Source: Lasioglossum baleicum (lineage: Eukaryota; Arthropoda; Insecta; Hymenoptera; Halictidae). Taken from it: DNA of 64,000 nt. A program made the position numbers and the translations under genes. The DNA lies in contig NW_027469083.1 in assembly GCF_051020765.1 (NCBI RefSeq), positions 2,790,001-2,854,000 of the forward strand, in the 5' to 3' direction. Each line of letters starts with the position of its first letter. Positions within the stretch are counted from its first letter, which is position 1. A model generated the notes under the pieces. That model saw only the letters and a program-made list of their open reading frames with translations, was not told the origin of the DNA and did no database searches. Shown in pieces: positions 40,269 through 52,169 of this stretch.

Positions 40269-43244
40269 TGACATTTGTAAGGAAAAAATAAAATCCAGGT
40301 AGGGTTAATTTTTATTAAAATTGATTATAAAAAAAAGGGACCACAATTACGATTATGAAATTTCGCGCGCGCCAAAGAACTGTGTTTACGGAACCTTTAA
40401 ATGGACACAAAGTAAATGACCCCCGCCGATTATGAATACGAAATTTCGAAAAAAAAATTTTTCTGTAAATGTTACGCGTTACACTTGTGTTATATGATTA
40501 CGAAATATTGCAAAAAATCGATTGTCACGATAAAATTTTGGTAACAAAGGCGATCTAGATTGGGCGCCGAAAAAAGAAGGTTCGAGAAGAAGTATCAAAA
40601 GCTCTCATGATTTATTTAAACATATTTCAACGAATTGCAGCAATGTATTACGTCATTTGTAATGAAAGATTATTTGATGTTATAGGATCGGATTTTTCCA
40701 AGATCCCTGTTTCTGATCACAGACACTCTGTTAAACTGAAGCACTTCAATTTAACATGCACTATTTCATATATTGGATGATTGCAAAAGATCATACTCAA
40801 TTTACCTCTTGAACTTGTCAGAAACTAAACGTGCAACTTCTACGGAAAAGGAAATCACAGGTTGTAAAATGTTCGGAGACAATTATAGAAAACAGAGTTA
40901 CAGACTATATAATTGATTAATAAAACTGTTATTTATCCCAAATAGGGTACGAACTTTTGCAAACATATTACTAATACATTACGTTTAGTAATACATTATT
41001 GGCTAACGATTGAAGGCTGTTAAAGGATCTAGTAAAGAATCATTAGTCATGGACTTTAGAAAATGACGAAAAGATATTATATCTTAAATATAAACATATT
41101 ATTAATATATTCAACGAAAAATATCCTGCATCGCTTATGGGAAGCAGTAGTTAGATTTTTAAAAAAATACTGTCCACACTTGGACATCAGTCAATTATAC
41201 ATATAGGGGAAAATTATAACAAGATTTTCTTGTGGTCAAACAATGGATTATATGTACTTACTTAGACTACATTATCCTAACAACTAGTCAATTCACTCAT
41301 AAGAGCACGTCAAGATAAAATTGACTAACATCTTACATTCTAATACATCTACTACGCCTCGAAGTTATTGAACCCACGCTCGCCACACTCTGCACTGGAT
41401 TTCGAGGAATTTTTCGAACCACTCCAGTTTTGGTTCTGACGAAAGGAACAACTCTTCTCACCTGTGCAGGAATTATTAGATCCCTCTGTACAATCGTTCT
41501 CGGCTCATCCACAGCTTCCCCTTGAAAACGTTCATTCATTATCCGCATTGCACGTTGCTTATGATGCCTAGCGGTTTGTCTTAGGATCTTGTCCGCCCTA
41601 CATACATTTAACCATTTCCGTGACACTTGAGCAGCGCAAAGCAGAGACTTAGGCTCCAACTTGCGTAGAATCAGCTGGGATATCTCCGGCGGGAGTTCAG
41701 AAATGAAATCCAACTTGGCAGGTTCCAGTAGTCCTAGCGCACGGAGGAAAGACCTGAAGAACTCCATGTTGCCGCTGCAGCGTCAGGATCTCTAATGATC
41801 TACTGTTCCAAATTTTGGGTTTATATACCCTTGGTTACGGTTGATCGCCTGTTCCGGTTCGGTGACCCGACCAATCAGGATCGAGCTCGGATGAATTTAT
41901 GTTTGTCATTGTTATGTTAACTTGCTGTTGAGTGCACGCATCTGGAAATAAATCGTTGAATTTGTTTGCCGTATATCAAACTCTAGGGAAATGTTTCTGT
42001 TTGGAATACCTTATGAAAATGTTTCATTTTGGAATACGCTATGAAATATGTAGATAACATAAATTTACATCTTAAGATGTGTTCTTTCAATGACATAGGG
42101 AGTGGTATAGGTATGATGTTTAACCCACCGTCGGACGGAGCGGTTCTAGGAGATACATCAATCACTATTTTGTGCAGTGTGATACATCCTTAAGCGGCGC
42201 GAAACCCTGGCCACTAGTAGCTTAATGTAAATGCTGTAATGCTGATTAGTTTTACATATCAGAGACACATTGTATTAACCCTCATACGCTCCTCAAGAAT
42301 ATTTTCCTCAATCCGCGAGTGGTTCGTAAGTCGGTCCGGATTGAGATCAGCTTGAGCCCAACGCTAGATTTCTAAAAACCGCGCGGAAATTGCGTAACAG
42401 CAACGGAGGAAATTAAGGGGCCGCCACACCGCTTAGGGAAACTAAATTCCTCAATTTCGAACAAATCTCGGATCTTATGGTTAGGACAGAGACGGAACGA
42501 AGCTAGCAGCCACTAGTGCGATAAAGATGGTACATTAGATAGAAGTCCAGACTTTGTAAACTCAAACGTCGAAAAAAACTTCTTTTTTATATTGATGTTC
42601 CCTGACACCCCCCCCCCCCCGCGGAGAGGGGAAATTAGTTTAGATTGCCCCGAGGCCGACAAAATCCCCCGACCCGCTAGGTCATACCGGGAGTTTTGAG
42701 GGAATCAGAGTCAATCTCAGTCCTGAACTAAAAAGAGAGGAAATTCTGGTGGAGGACAGGCGCAAAGTTTAGTATTTTGTTCCTACCACCCCCGAGTAGG
42801 GTGTCATTTGAAAGAGCTCGGGAAGAGGTATTGAGCCTCATAGGCTAGGAGCGCCTCCGAGGTCATCCGAAGGGCGTATAGCGTTTCTCGTAAATTAGAA
42901 AAGTTCTGTATGTATTTGGAGTCGCGAGGGCATTAGGATCTCGATCCCGAGGTCAGAGTGGAGGTGCCTTTGACTTTGAAAATTCTGACAAAGCCAAAGG
43001 TCTTGGAAATCTTTTTCAGATTTTCAAGGTCAAGGTCAAGGTCAAAGGTGCAGGCGGGATCAGGAACCTCCCCCGAAGGTCGCCATATAAATTTGCGGTG
43101 TCGAGCGACAAAAAGTAGTGAAAAATGGCATAGAATAGGTTAATTTAGCAATTAAGGATTTAGGTTTTAGGCTGCGTGCGGATAGGATTAGTGTTAAACG
43201 GTTAGATTTAAGAGTGCGGTTTCAATGTTTCATATAGTTTGGAT
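40269..43244. repeat. Array unit 6
   Basis: 2,976 bp, poly-C 13. First unit starting tgacatttg and with ccaggtaggg and gtattacgtc, the forms found in all units to the right. It has aaatctcgg near 42464, also in units 4 and 10. Confidence 0.95.
41333..41767 (-). CDS. Small F-box protein (array copy 6)
   Basis: 144 aa, identical to copy 5. Confidence 0.85.
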   Translation of the reverse strand: MEFFRSFLRALGLLEPAKLDFISELPPEISQLILRKLEPKSLLCAAQVSRKWLNVCRADKILRQTARHHKQRAMRIMNERFQGEAVDEPRTIVQRDLIIPAQVRRVVPFVRTKTGVVRKIPRNPVQSVASVGSITSRRSRCIRM

Positions 43245-46220
43245 TGACATTTGTAAGGAAAAAATAAAATCCAGGTAGGGTTAATTTTTATTAAAATTGA
43301 TTATAAAAAAAAGGGACCACAATTACGATTATGAAATTTCGCGCGCGCCAAAGAACTGTGTTTACGGAACCTTTAAATGGACACAAAATAAATGACCCCC
43401 GCCGATTATGAATACGAAATTTCGAAAAAAAAAATTTTCTGTAAATGATACGCGTTACACTTGTGTTATATGATTACGAAATATTGCAAAAAATCGATTG
43501 TCACGATAAAATTTTGGTAACAAAGGCGATCTAGATTGGGCGCCGAAAAAAGAAGGTTCGAGAAGATGTATCAAAAGCTCTCATGATTCATTTAAACATA
43601 TTTCAACGAATTGCAGCAATGTATTACGTCATTTGTAATGAAAGATTATTTGATGTTATAGGATCGGATTTTTCCAAGATCCCTGTTTCTGATCACAGAC
43701 ACTCCGTTAAACTGAAGCACTTCAATTTAACATGCACTATTTCATATATTGGATGATTGCAAAAGATCATACTCAATTTACCTCGTGAACTTGTCAGAAA
43801 CTAAACGTGCAACTTCTACGGAAAAGGAAATCACAGGTTGTAAAATGTTCGGAGACAATTATAGAAAACAGAGTTACAGACTATATAATTGATTAATAAA
43901 ACTGTTATTTATCCCAAATAGGGTACGAACTTTTGCAAACATATTACTAATACATTACGTTTAGTAATACATTATTGGCTAACGATTGAAGGCTGTTAAA
44001 GGATCTAGTAAAGAATCATTAGTCATGGACTTTAGAAAATGACGAAAAGATATTATATCTTAAATATAAACATATTATTAATATATTCAACGAAAAATAT
44101 CCTGCATCGCTTATGGGAAGCAGTAGTTAGATTTTTAAAAAAATACTGTCCACACTTGGACATCAGTCAATTATACATATAGGGGAAAATTATAACAAGA
44201 TTTTCTTGTGGTCAAACAATGGATTATATGTACTTACTTAGACTACATTATCCTAACAACTAGTCAATTCACTCATAAGAGCACGTCAAGATAAAATTGA
44301 CTAACATCTTACATTCTAATACATCTACTACGCCTCGAAGTTATTGAACCCACGCTCGCCACACTCTGCACTGGATTTCGAGGAATTTTTCGAACCACTC
44401 CAGTTTTGGTTCTGACGAAAGGAACAACTCTTCTCACCTGTGCAGGAATTATTAGATCCCTCTGTACAATCGTTCTCGGCTCATCCACAGCTTCCCCTTG
44501 AAAACGTTCATTCATTATCCGCATTGCACGTTGCTTATGATGCCTAGCGGTTTGTCTTAGGATCTTGTCCGCCCTACATACATTTAACCATTTCCGTGAC
44601 ACTTGAGCAGCGCAAAGCAGAGACTTAGGCTCCAACTTGCGTAGAATCAGCTGGGATATCTCCGGCGGGAGTTCAGAAATGAAATCCAACTTGGCAGGTT
44701 CCAGTAGTCCTAGCGCACGGAGGAAAGACCTGAAGAACTCCATGTTGCCGCTGCAGCGTCAGGATCTCTAATGATCTACTGTTCCAAATTTTGGGTTTAT
44801 ATACCCTTGGTTACGGTTGATCGCCTGTTCCGGTTCGGTGACCCGACCAATCAGGATCGAGCTCGGATGAATTTATGTTTGTCATTGTTATGTTAACTTG
44901 CTGTTGAGTGCACGCATCTGGAAATAAATCGTTGAATTTGTTTGCCGTATATCAAACTCTAGGGAAATGTTTCTGTTTGGAATACCTTATGAAAATGTTT
45001 CATTTTGGAATACGCTATGAAATATGTAGATAACATAAATTTACATCTTAAGATGTGTTCTTTCAATGACATAGGGAGTGGTATAGGTATGATGTTTAAC
45101 CCACCGTCGGACGGAGCGGTTCTAGGAGATACATCAATCACTATTTTGTGCAGTGTGATACATCCTTAAGCGGCGCGAAACCCTGGCCACTAGTAGCTTA
45201 ATGTAAATGCTGTAATGCTGATTAGTTTTACATATCAGAGACACATTGTATTAACCCTCATACGCTCCTCAAGAATATTTTCCTCAATCCGCGAGTGGTT
45301 CGTAAGTCGGTCCGGATTGAGATCAGCTTGAGCCCAACGCTAGATTTCTAAAAACCGCGCGGAAATTGCGTAACAGCAACGGAGGAAATTAAGGGGCCGC
45401 CACACCGCTTAGGGAAACTAAATTCCTCAATTTCGAACAAATTTCGGATCTTATGGTTAGGACAGAGACGGAACGAAGCTAGCAGCCACTAGTGCGATAA
45501 AGATGGTACATTAGATAGAAGTCCAGACTTTGTAAACTCAAACGTCGAAAAAAACTTCTTTTTTATATTGATGTTCCCTGACACCCCCCCCCCCCCGCGG
45601 AGAGGGGAAATTCGTTTAGATTGCCCCGAGGCCGACAAAATCCCCCGACCCGCTAGGTCATACCGGGAGTTTTGAGGGAATCAGAGTCAATCTCAGTCCT
45701 GAACTAAAAAGAGAGGAAATTCTGGTGGAGGACAGGCGCAAAGTTTAGTATTTTGTTCCTACCACCCCCGAGTAGGGTGTCATTTGAAAGAGCTCGGGAA
45801 GAGGTATTGAGCCTCATAGGCTAGGAGCGCCTCCGAGGTCATCCGAAGGGCGTATAGCGTTTCTCGTAAATTAGAAAAGTTCTGTATGTATTTGGAGTCG
45901 CGAGGGCATTAGGATCTCGATCCCGAGGTCAGAGTGGAGGTGCCTTTGACTTTGAAAATTCTGACAAAGCCAAAGGTCTTGGAAATCTTTTTCAGATTTT
46001 CAAGGTCAAGGTCAAGGTCAAAGGTGCAGGCGGGATCAGGAACCTCCCCCGAAGGTCGCCATATAAATTTGCGGTGTCGAGCGACAAAAAGTAGTGAAAA
46101 ATGGCATAGAATAGGTTAATTTAGCAATTAAGGATTTAGGTTTTAGGCTGCGTGCGGATAGGATTAGTGTTAAACGGTTAGATTTAAGAGTGCGGTTTCA
46201 ATGTTTCATATAGTTTGGAT
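43245..46220. repeat. Array unit 7
   Basis: 2,976 bp, poly-C 13. Has cactccg near 43700 (shared with unit 10), gattcattt near 43585 (private), and ttcgtttag near 45612 (shared with units 8 and 9). Confidence 0.95.
44309..44743 (-). CDS. Small F-box protein (array copy 7)
   Basis: 144 aa, identical to copy 5. Confidence 0.85.
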   Translation of the reverse strand: MEFFRSFLRALGLLEPAKLDFISELPPEISQLILRKLEPKSLLCAAQVSRKWLNVCRADKILRQTARHHKQRAMRIMNERFQGEAVDEPRTIVQRDLIIPAQVRRVVPFVRTKTGVVRKIPRNPVQSVASVGSITSRRSRCIRM

Positions 46221-49195
46221 TGACATTTGTAAGGAAAAAATAAAATCCAGGTAGGGTTAATTTTTATTAAAATTGATTATAAAAAAAAGGGACCACAATT
46301 ACGATTATGAAATTTCGCGCGCGCCAATGAACTGTGTTTACGGAACCTTTAAATGGACACAAAGTAAATGACCCCCGCCGATTATGAATACGAAATTTCG
46401 AAAAAAAAAATTTTCTGTAAATGATACGCGTTACACTTGTGTTATATGATTACGAAATATTGCAAAAAATCGATTGTCACGATAAAATTTTGGTAACAAA
46501 GGCGATCTAGATTGGGCGCCGAAAAAAGAAGGTTCGAGAAGATGTATCAAAAGCTCTCATGATTTATTTAAACATATTTCAACGAATTGCAGCAATGTAT
46601 TACGTCATTTGTAATGAAAGATTATTTGATGTTATAGGATCGGATTTTTCCAAGATCCCTGTTTCTGATCACAGACACTCTGTTAAACTGAAGCACTTCA
46701 ATTTAACATGCACTATTTCATATATTGGATGATTGCAAAAGATCATACTCAATTTACCTCGTGAACTTGTCAGAAACTAAACGTGCAACTTCTACGGAAA
46801 AGGAAATCACAGGTTGTAAAATGTTCGGAGACAATTATAGAAAACAGAGTTACAGACTATATAATTGATTAATAAAACTGTTATTTATCCCAAATAGGGT
46901 ACGAACTTTTGCAAACATATTACTAATACATTACGTTTAGTAATACATTATTGGCTAACGATTGAAGGCTGTTAAAGGATCTAGTAAAGAATCATTAGTC
47001 ATGGACTTTAGAAAATGACGAAAAGATATTATATCTTAAATATAAACATATTATTAATATATTCAACGAAAAATATCCTGCATCGCTTATGGGAAGCAGT
47101 AGTTAGATTTTAAAAAAAATACTGTCCACACTTGGACATCAGTCAATTATACTTATAGGGGAAAATTATAACAAGATTTTCTTGTGGTCAAACAATGGAT
47201 TATATGTACTTACTTAGACTACATTATCCTAACAACTAGTCAATTCACTCATAAGAGCACGTCAAGATAAAATTGACTAACATCTTACATTCTAATACAT
47301 CTACTACGCCTCGAAGTTATTGAACCCACGCTCGCCACACTCTGCACTGGATTTCGAGGAATTTTTCGAACCACACCAGTTTTGGTTCTGACGAAAGGAA
47401 CAACTCTTCTCACCTGTGCAGGAATTATTAGATCCCTCTGTACAATCGTTCTCGGCTCATCCACAGCTTCCCCTTGAAAACGTTCATTCATTATCCGCAT
47501 TGCACGTTGCTTATGATGCCTAGCGGTTTGTCTTAGGATCTTGTCCGCCCTACATACATTTAACCATTTCCGTGACACTTGAGCAGCGCAAAGCAGAGAC
47601 TTAGGCTCCAACTTGCGTAGAATTAGCTGGGATATCTCCGGCGGGAGTTCAGAAATGAAATCCAACTTGGCAGGTTCCAGTAGTCCTAGCGCACGGAGGA
47701 AAGACCTGAAGAACTCCATGTTGCCGCTGCAGCGTCAGGATCTCTAATGATCTACTGTTCCAAATTTTGGGTTTATATACCCTTGGTTACGGTTGATCGC
47801 CTGTTCCGGTTCGGTGACCCGACCAATCAGGATCGAGCTCGGATGAATTTATGTTTGTCATTGTTATGTTAATTTGCTGTTGAGTGCACGCATCTGGAAA
47901 TAAATCGTTGAATTTGTTTGCCGTATATCAAACTCTAGGGAAATGTTTCTGTTTGGAATACCTTATGAAAATGTTTCATTTTGGAATACGCTATGAAATA
48001 TGTAGATAACATAAATTTACATCTTAAGATGTGTTCTTTCAATGACATAGGGAGTGGTATAGGTATGATGTTTAACCCACCGTCGGACGGAGCGGTTCTA
48101 GGAGATACATCAATCACTATTTTGTGCAGTGTGATACATCCTTAAGCGGCGCGAAACCCTGGCCACTAGTAGCTTAATGTAAATGCTGTAATGCTGATTA
48201 GTTTTACATATCAGAGACACATTGTATTAACCCTCATACGCTCCTCAAGAATATTTTCCTCAATCCGCGAGTGGTTCGTAAGTCGGTCCGGATTGAGATC
48301 AGCTTGAGCCCAACGCTAGATTTCTAAAAACCGCGCGGAAATTGCGTAACAGCAACGGAGGAAATTAAGGGGCCGCCACACCGCTTAGGGAAACTAAATT
48401 CCTCAATTTCGAACAAATTTCGGATCTTATGGTTAGGACAGAGACGGAACGAAGCTAGCAGCCACTAGTGCGATAAAGATGGTACATTAGATAGAAGTCC
48501 AGACTTTGTAAACTCAAACGTCGAAAAAAACTTCTTTTTTATATTGATGTTCCCTGACACCCCCCCCCCCCGCGGAGAGGGGAAATTCGTTTAGATTGCC
48601 CCGAGGCCGACAAAATCCCCCGACCCGCTAGGTCATACCGGGAGTTTTGAGGGAATCAGAGTCAATCTCAGTCCTGAACTAAAAAGAGAGGAAATTCTGG
48701 TGGAGGACAGGCGCAAAGTTTAGTATTTTGTTCCTACCACCCCCGAGTAGGGTGTCATTTGAAAGAGCTCGGGAAGAGGTATTGAGCCTCATAGGCTAGG
48801 AGCGCCTCCGAGGTCATCCGAAGGGCGTATAGCGTTTCTCGTAAATTAGAAAAGTTCTGTATGTATTTGGAGTCGCGAGGGCATTAGGATCTCGATCCCG
48901 AGGTCAGAGTGGAGGTGCCTTTGACTTTGAAAATTCTGACAAAGCCAAAGGTCTTGGAAATCTTTTTCAGATTTTCAAGGTCAAGGTCAAGGTCAAAGGT
49001 GCAGGCGGGATCAGGAACCTCCCCCGAAGGTCGCCATATAAATTTGCGGTGTCGAGCGACAAAAAGTAGTGAAAAATGGCATAGAATAGGTTAATTTAGC
49101 AATTAAGGATTTAGGTTTTAGGCTGCGTGCGGATAGGATTAGTGTTAAACGGTTAGATTTAAGAGTGCGGTTTCAATGTTTCATATAGTTTGGAT
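46221..49195. repeat. Array unit 8
   Basis: 2,975 bp, poly-C 12. Shares tacttatagg (47151) and gaattagctgg (47621) with unit 10 only, and gccaatgaactg (46323) with unit 9 only. Confidence 0.95.
47285..47719 (-). CDS. Small F-box protein (array copy 8)
   Basis: 144 aa, identical to copy 5 at protein level. It has silent changes at L32 (shared with copy 10) and G115 (shared with copies 3 and 4). Confidence 0.85.
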   Translation of the reverse strand: MEFFRSFLRALGLLEPAKLDFISELPPEISQLILRKLEPKSLLCAAQVSRKWLNVCRADKILRQTARHHKQRAMRIMNERFQGEAVDEPRTIVQRDLIIPAQVRRVVPFVRTKTGVVRKIPRNPVQSVASVGSITSRRSRCIRM

Positions 49196-52169
49196 TGACA
49201 TTTGTAAGGAAAAAATAAAATCCAGGTAGGGTTAATTTTTATTAAAATTGATTATAAAAAAAAGGGACCACAATTACGATTATGAAATTTCGCGCGCGCC
49301 AATGAACTGTGTTTACGGAACCTTTAAATGGACACAAAGTAAATGACCCCCGCCGATTATGAATACGAAATTTCGAAAAAAAAAATTTTCTGTAAATGAT
49401 ACGCGTTACACTTGTGTTATATGATTACGAAATATTGCAAAAAATCGATTGTCACGATAAAATTTTGGTAACAAAGGCGATCTAGATTGGGCGCCGAAAA
49501 AAGAAGGTTCGAGAAGATGTATCAAAAGCTCTCATGATTTATTTAAACATATTTCAACGAATTGCAGCAATGTATTACGTCATTTGTAATGAAAGATTAT
49601 TTGATGTTATAGGATCGGATTTTTCCAAGATCCCTGTTTCTGATCACAGACACTCTGTTAAACTGAAGCACTTCAATTTAACATGCACTATTTCATATAT
49701 TGGATGATTGCAAAAGATCATACTCAATTTACCTCGTGAACTTGTCAGAAACTAAACGTGCAACTTCTACGGAAAAGGAAATCACAGGTTGTAAAATGTT
49801 CGGAGACAATTATAGAAAACAGAGTTACAGACTATATAATTGATTAATAAAACTGTTATTTATCCCAAATAGGGTACGAACTTTTGCAAACATATTACTA
49901 ATACATTACGTTTAGTAATACATTATTGGCTAACGATTGAAGGCTGTTAAAGGATCTAGTAAAGAATCATTAGTCATGGACTTTAGAAAATGACGAAAAG
50001 ATATTATATCTTAAATATAAACATATTATTAATATATTCAACGAAATATATCCTGCATCGCTTATGGGAAGCAGTAGTTAGATTTTTAAAAAAATACTGT
50101 CCACACTTGGACATCAGTCAATTATACATATAGGGGAAAATTATAACAAGATTTTCTTGTGGTCAAACAATGGATTATATGTACTTACTTAGACTACATT
50201 ATCCTAACAACTAGTCAATTCACTCATAAGAGCACGTCAAGATAAAATTGACTAACATCTTACATTCTAATACATCTACTACGCCTCGAAGTTATTGAAC
50301 CCACGCTCGCCACACTCTGCACTGGATTTCGAGGAATTTTTCGAACCACTCCAGTTTTGGTTCTGACGAAAGGAACAACTCTTCTCACCTGTGCAGGAAT
50401 TATTAGATCCCTCTGTACAATCGTTCTCGGCTCATCCACAGCTTCCCCTTGAAAACGTTCATTCATTATCCGCATTGCACGTTGCTTATGATGCCTAGCG
50501 GTTTGTCTTAGGATCTTGTCCGCCCTACATACATTTAACCATTTCCGTGACACTTGAGCAGCGCAAAGCAGAGACTTAGGCTCCAACTTGCGTAGAATCA
50601 GCTGGGATATCTCCGGCGGGAGTTCAGAAATGAAATCCAACTTGGCAGGTTCCAGTAGTCCTAGCGCACGGAGGAAAGACCTGAAGAACTCCATGTTGCC
50701 GCTGCAGCGTCAGGATCTCTAATGATCTACTGTTCCAAATTTTGGGTTTATATACCCTTGGTTACGGTTGATCGCCTGTTCCGGTTCGGTGACCCGACCA
50801 ATCAGGATCGAGCTCGGATGAATTTATGTTTGTCATTGTTATGTTAACTTGCTGTTGAGTGCACGCATCTGGAAATAAATCGTTGAATTTGTTTGCCGTA
50901 TATCAAACTCTAGGGAAATGTTTCTGTTTGGAATACCTTATGAAAATGTTTCATTTTGGAATACGCTATGAAATATGTAGATAACATAAATTTACATCTT
51001 AAGATGTGTTCTTTCAATGACATAGGGAGTGGTATAGGTATGATGTTTAACCCACCGTCGGACGGAGCGGTTCTAGGAGATACATCAATCACTATTTTGT
51101 GCAGTGTGATACATCCTTAAGCGGCGCGAAACCCTGGCCACTAGTAGCTTAATGTAAATGCTGTAATGCTGATTAGTTTTACATATCAGAGACACATTGT
51201 ATTAATCCTCATACGCTCCTCAAGAATATTTTCCTCAATCCGCGAGTGGTTCGTAAGTCGGTCCGGATTGAGATCAGCTTGAGCCCAACGCTAGATTTCT
51301 AAAAACCGCGCGGAAATTGCGTAACAGCAACGGAGGAAATTAAGGGGCCGCCACACCGCTTAGGGAAACTAAATTCCTCAATTTCGAACAAATTTCGGAT
51401 CTTATGGTTAGGACAGAGACGGAACGAAGCTAGCAGCCACTAGTGCGATAAAGATGGTACATTAGATAGAAGTCCAGACTTTGTAAACTCAAACGTCGAA
51501 AAAAACTTCTTTTTTATATTGATGTTCCCTGACACCCCCCCCCCCGCGGAGAGGGGAAATTCGTTTAGATTGCCCCGAGGCCGACAAAATCCCCCGACCC
51601 GCTAGGTCATACCGGGAGTTTTGAGGGAATCAGAGTCAATCTCAGTCCTGAACTAAAAAGAGAGGAAATTCTGGTGGAGGACAGGCGCAAAGTTTAGTAT
51701 TTTGTTCCTACCACCCCCGAGTAGGGTGTCATTTGAAAGAGCTCGGGAAGAGGTATTGAGCCTCATAGGCTAGGAGCGCCTCCGAGGTCATCCGAAGGGC
51801 GTATAGCGTTTCTCGTAAATTAGAAAAGTTCTGTATGTATTTGGAGTCGCGAGGGCATTAGGATCTCGATCCCGAGGTCAGAGTGGAGGTGCCTTTGACT
51901 TTGAAAATTCTGACAAAGCCAAAGGTCTTGGAAATCTTTTTCAGATTTTCAAGGTCAAGGTCAAGGTCAAAGGTGCAGGCGGGATCAGGAACCTCCCCCG
52001 AAGGTCGCCATATAAATTTGCGGTGTCGAGCGACAAAAAGTAGTGAAAAATGGCATAGAATAGGTTAATTTAGCAATTAAGGATTTAGGTTTTAGGCTGC
52101 GTGCGGATAGGATTAGTGTTAAACGGTTAGATTTAAGAGTGCGGTTTCAATGTTTCATATAGTTTGGAT
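49196..52169. repeat. Array unit 9
   Basis: 2,974 bp, poly-C 11. Shares cgaaatatatcc (50042) with unit 11 only. Private attaatcctc near 51201. Confidence 0.95.
50260..50694 (-). CDS. Small F-box protein (array copy 9)
   Basis: 144 aa, identical to copy 5. Confidence 0.85.
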   Translation of the reverse strand: MEFFRSFLRALGLLEPAKLDFISELPPEISQLILRKLEPKSLLCAAQVSRKWLNVCRADKILRQTARHHKQRAMRIMNERFQGEAVDEPRTIVQRDLIIPAQVRRVVPFVRTKTGVVRKIPRNPVQSVASVGSITSRRSRCIRM

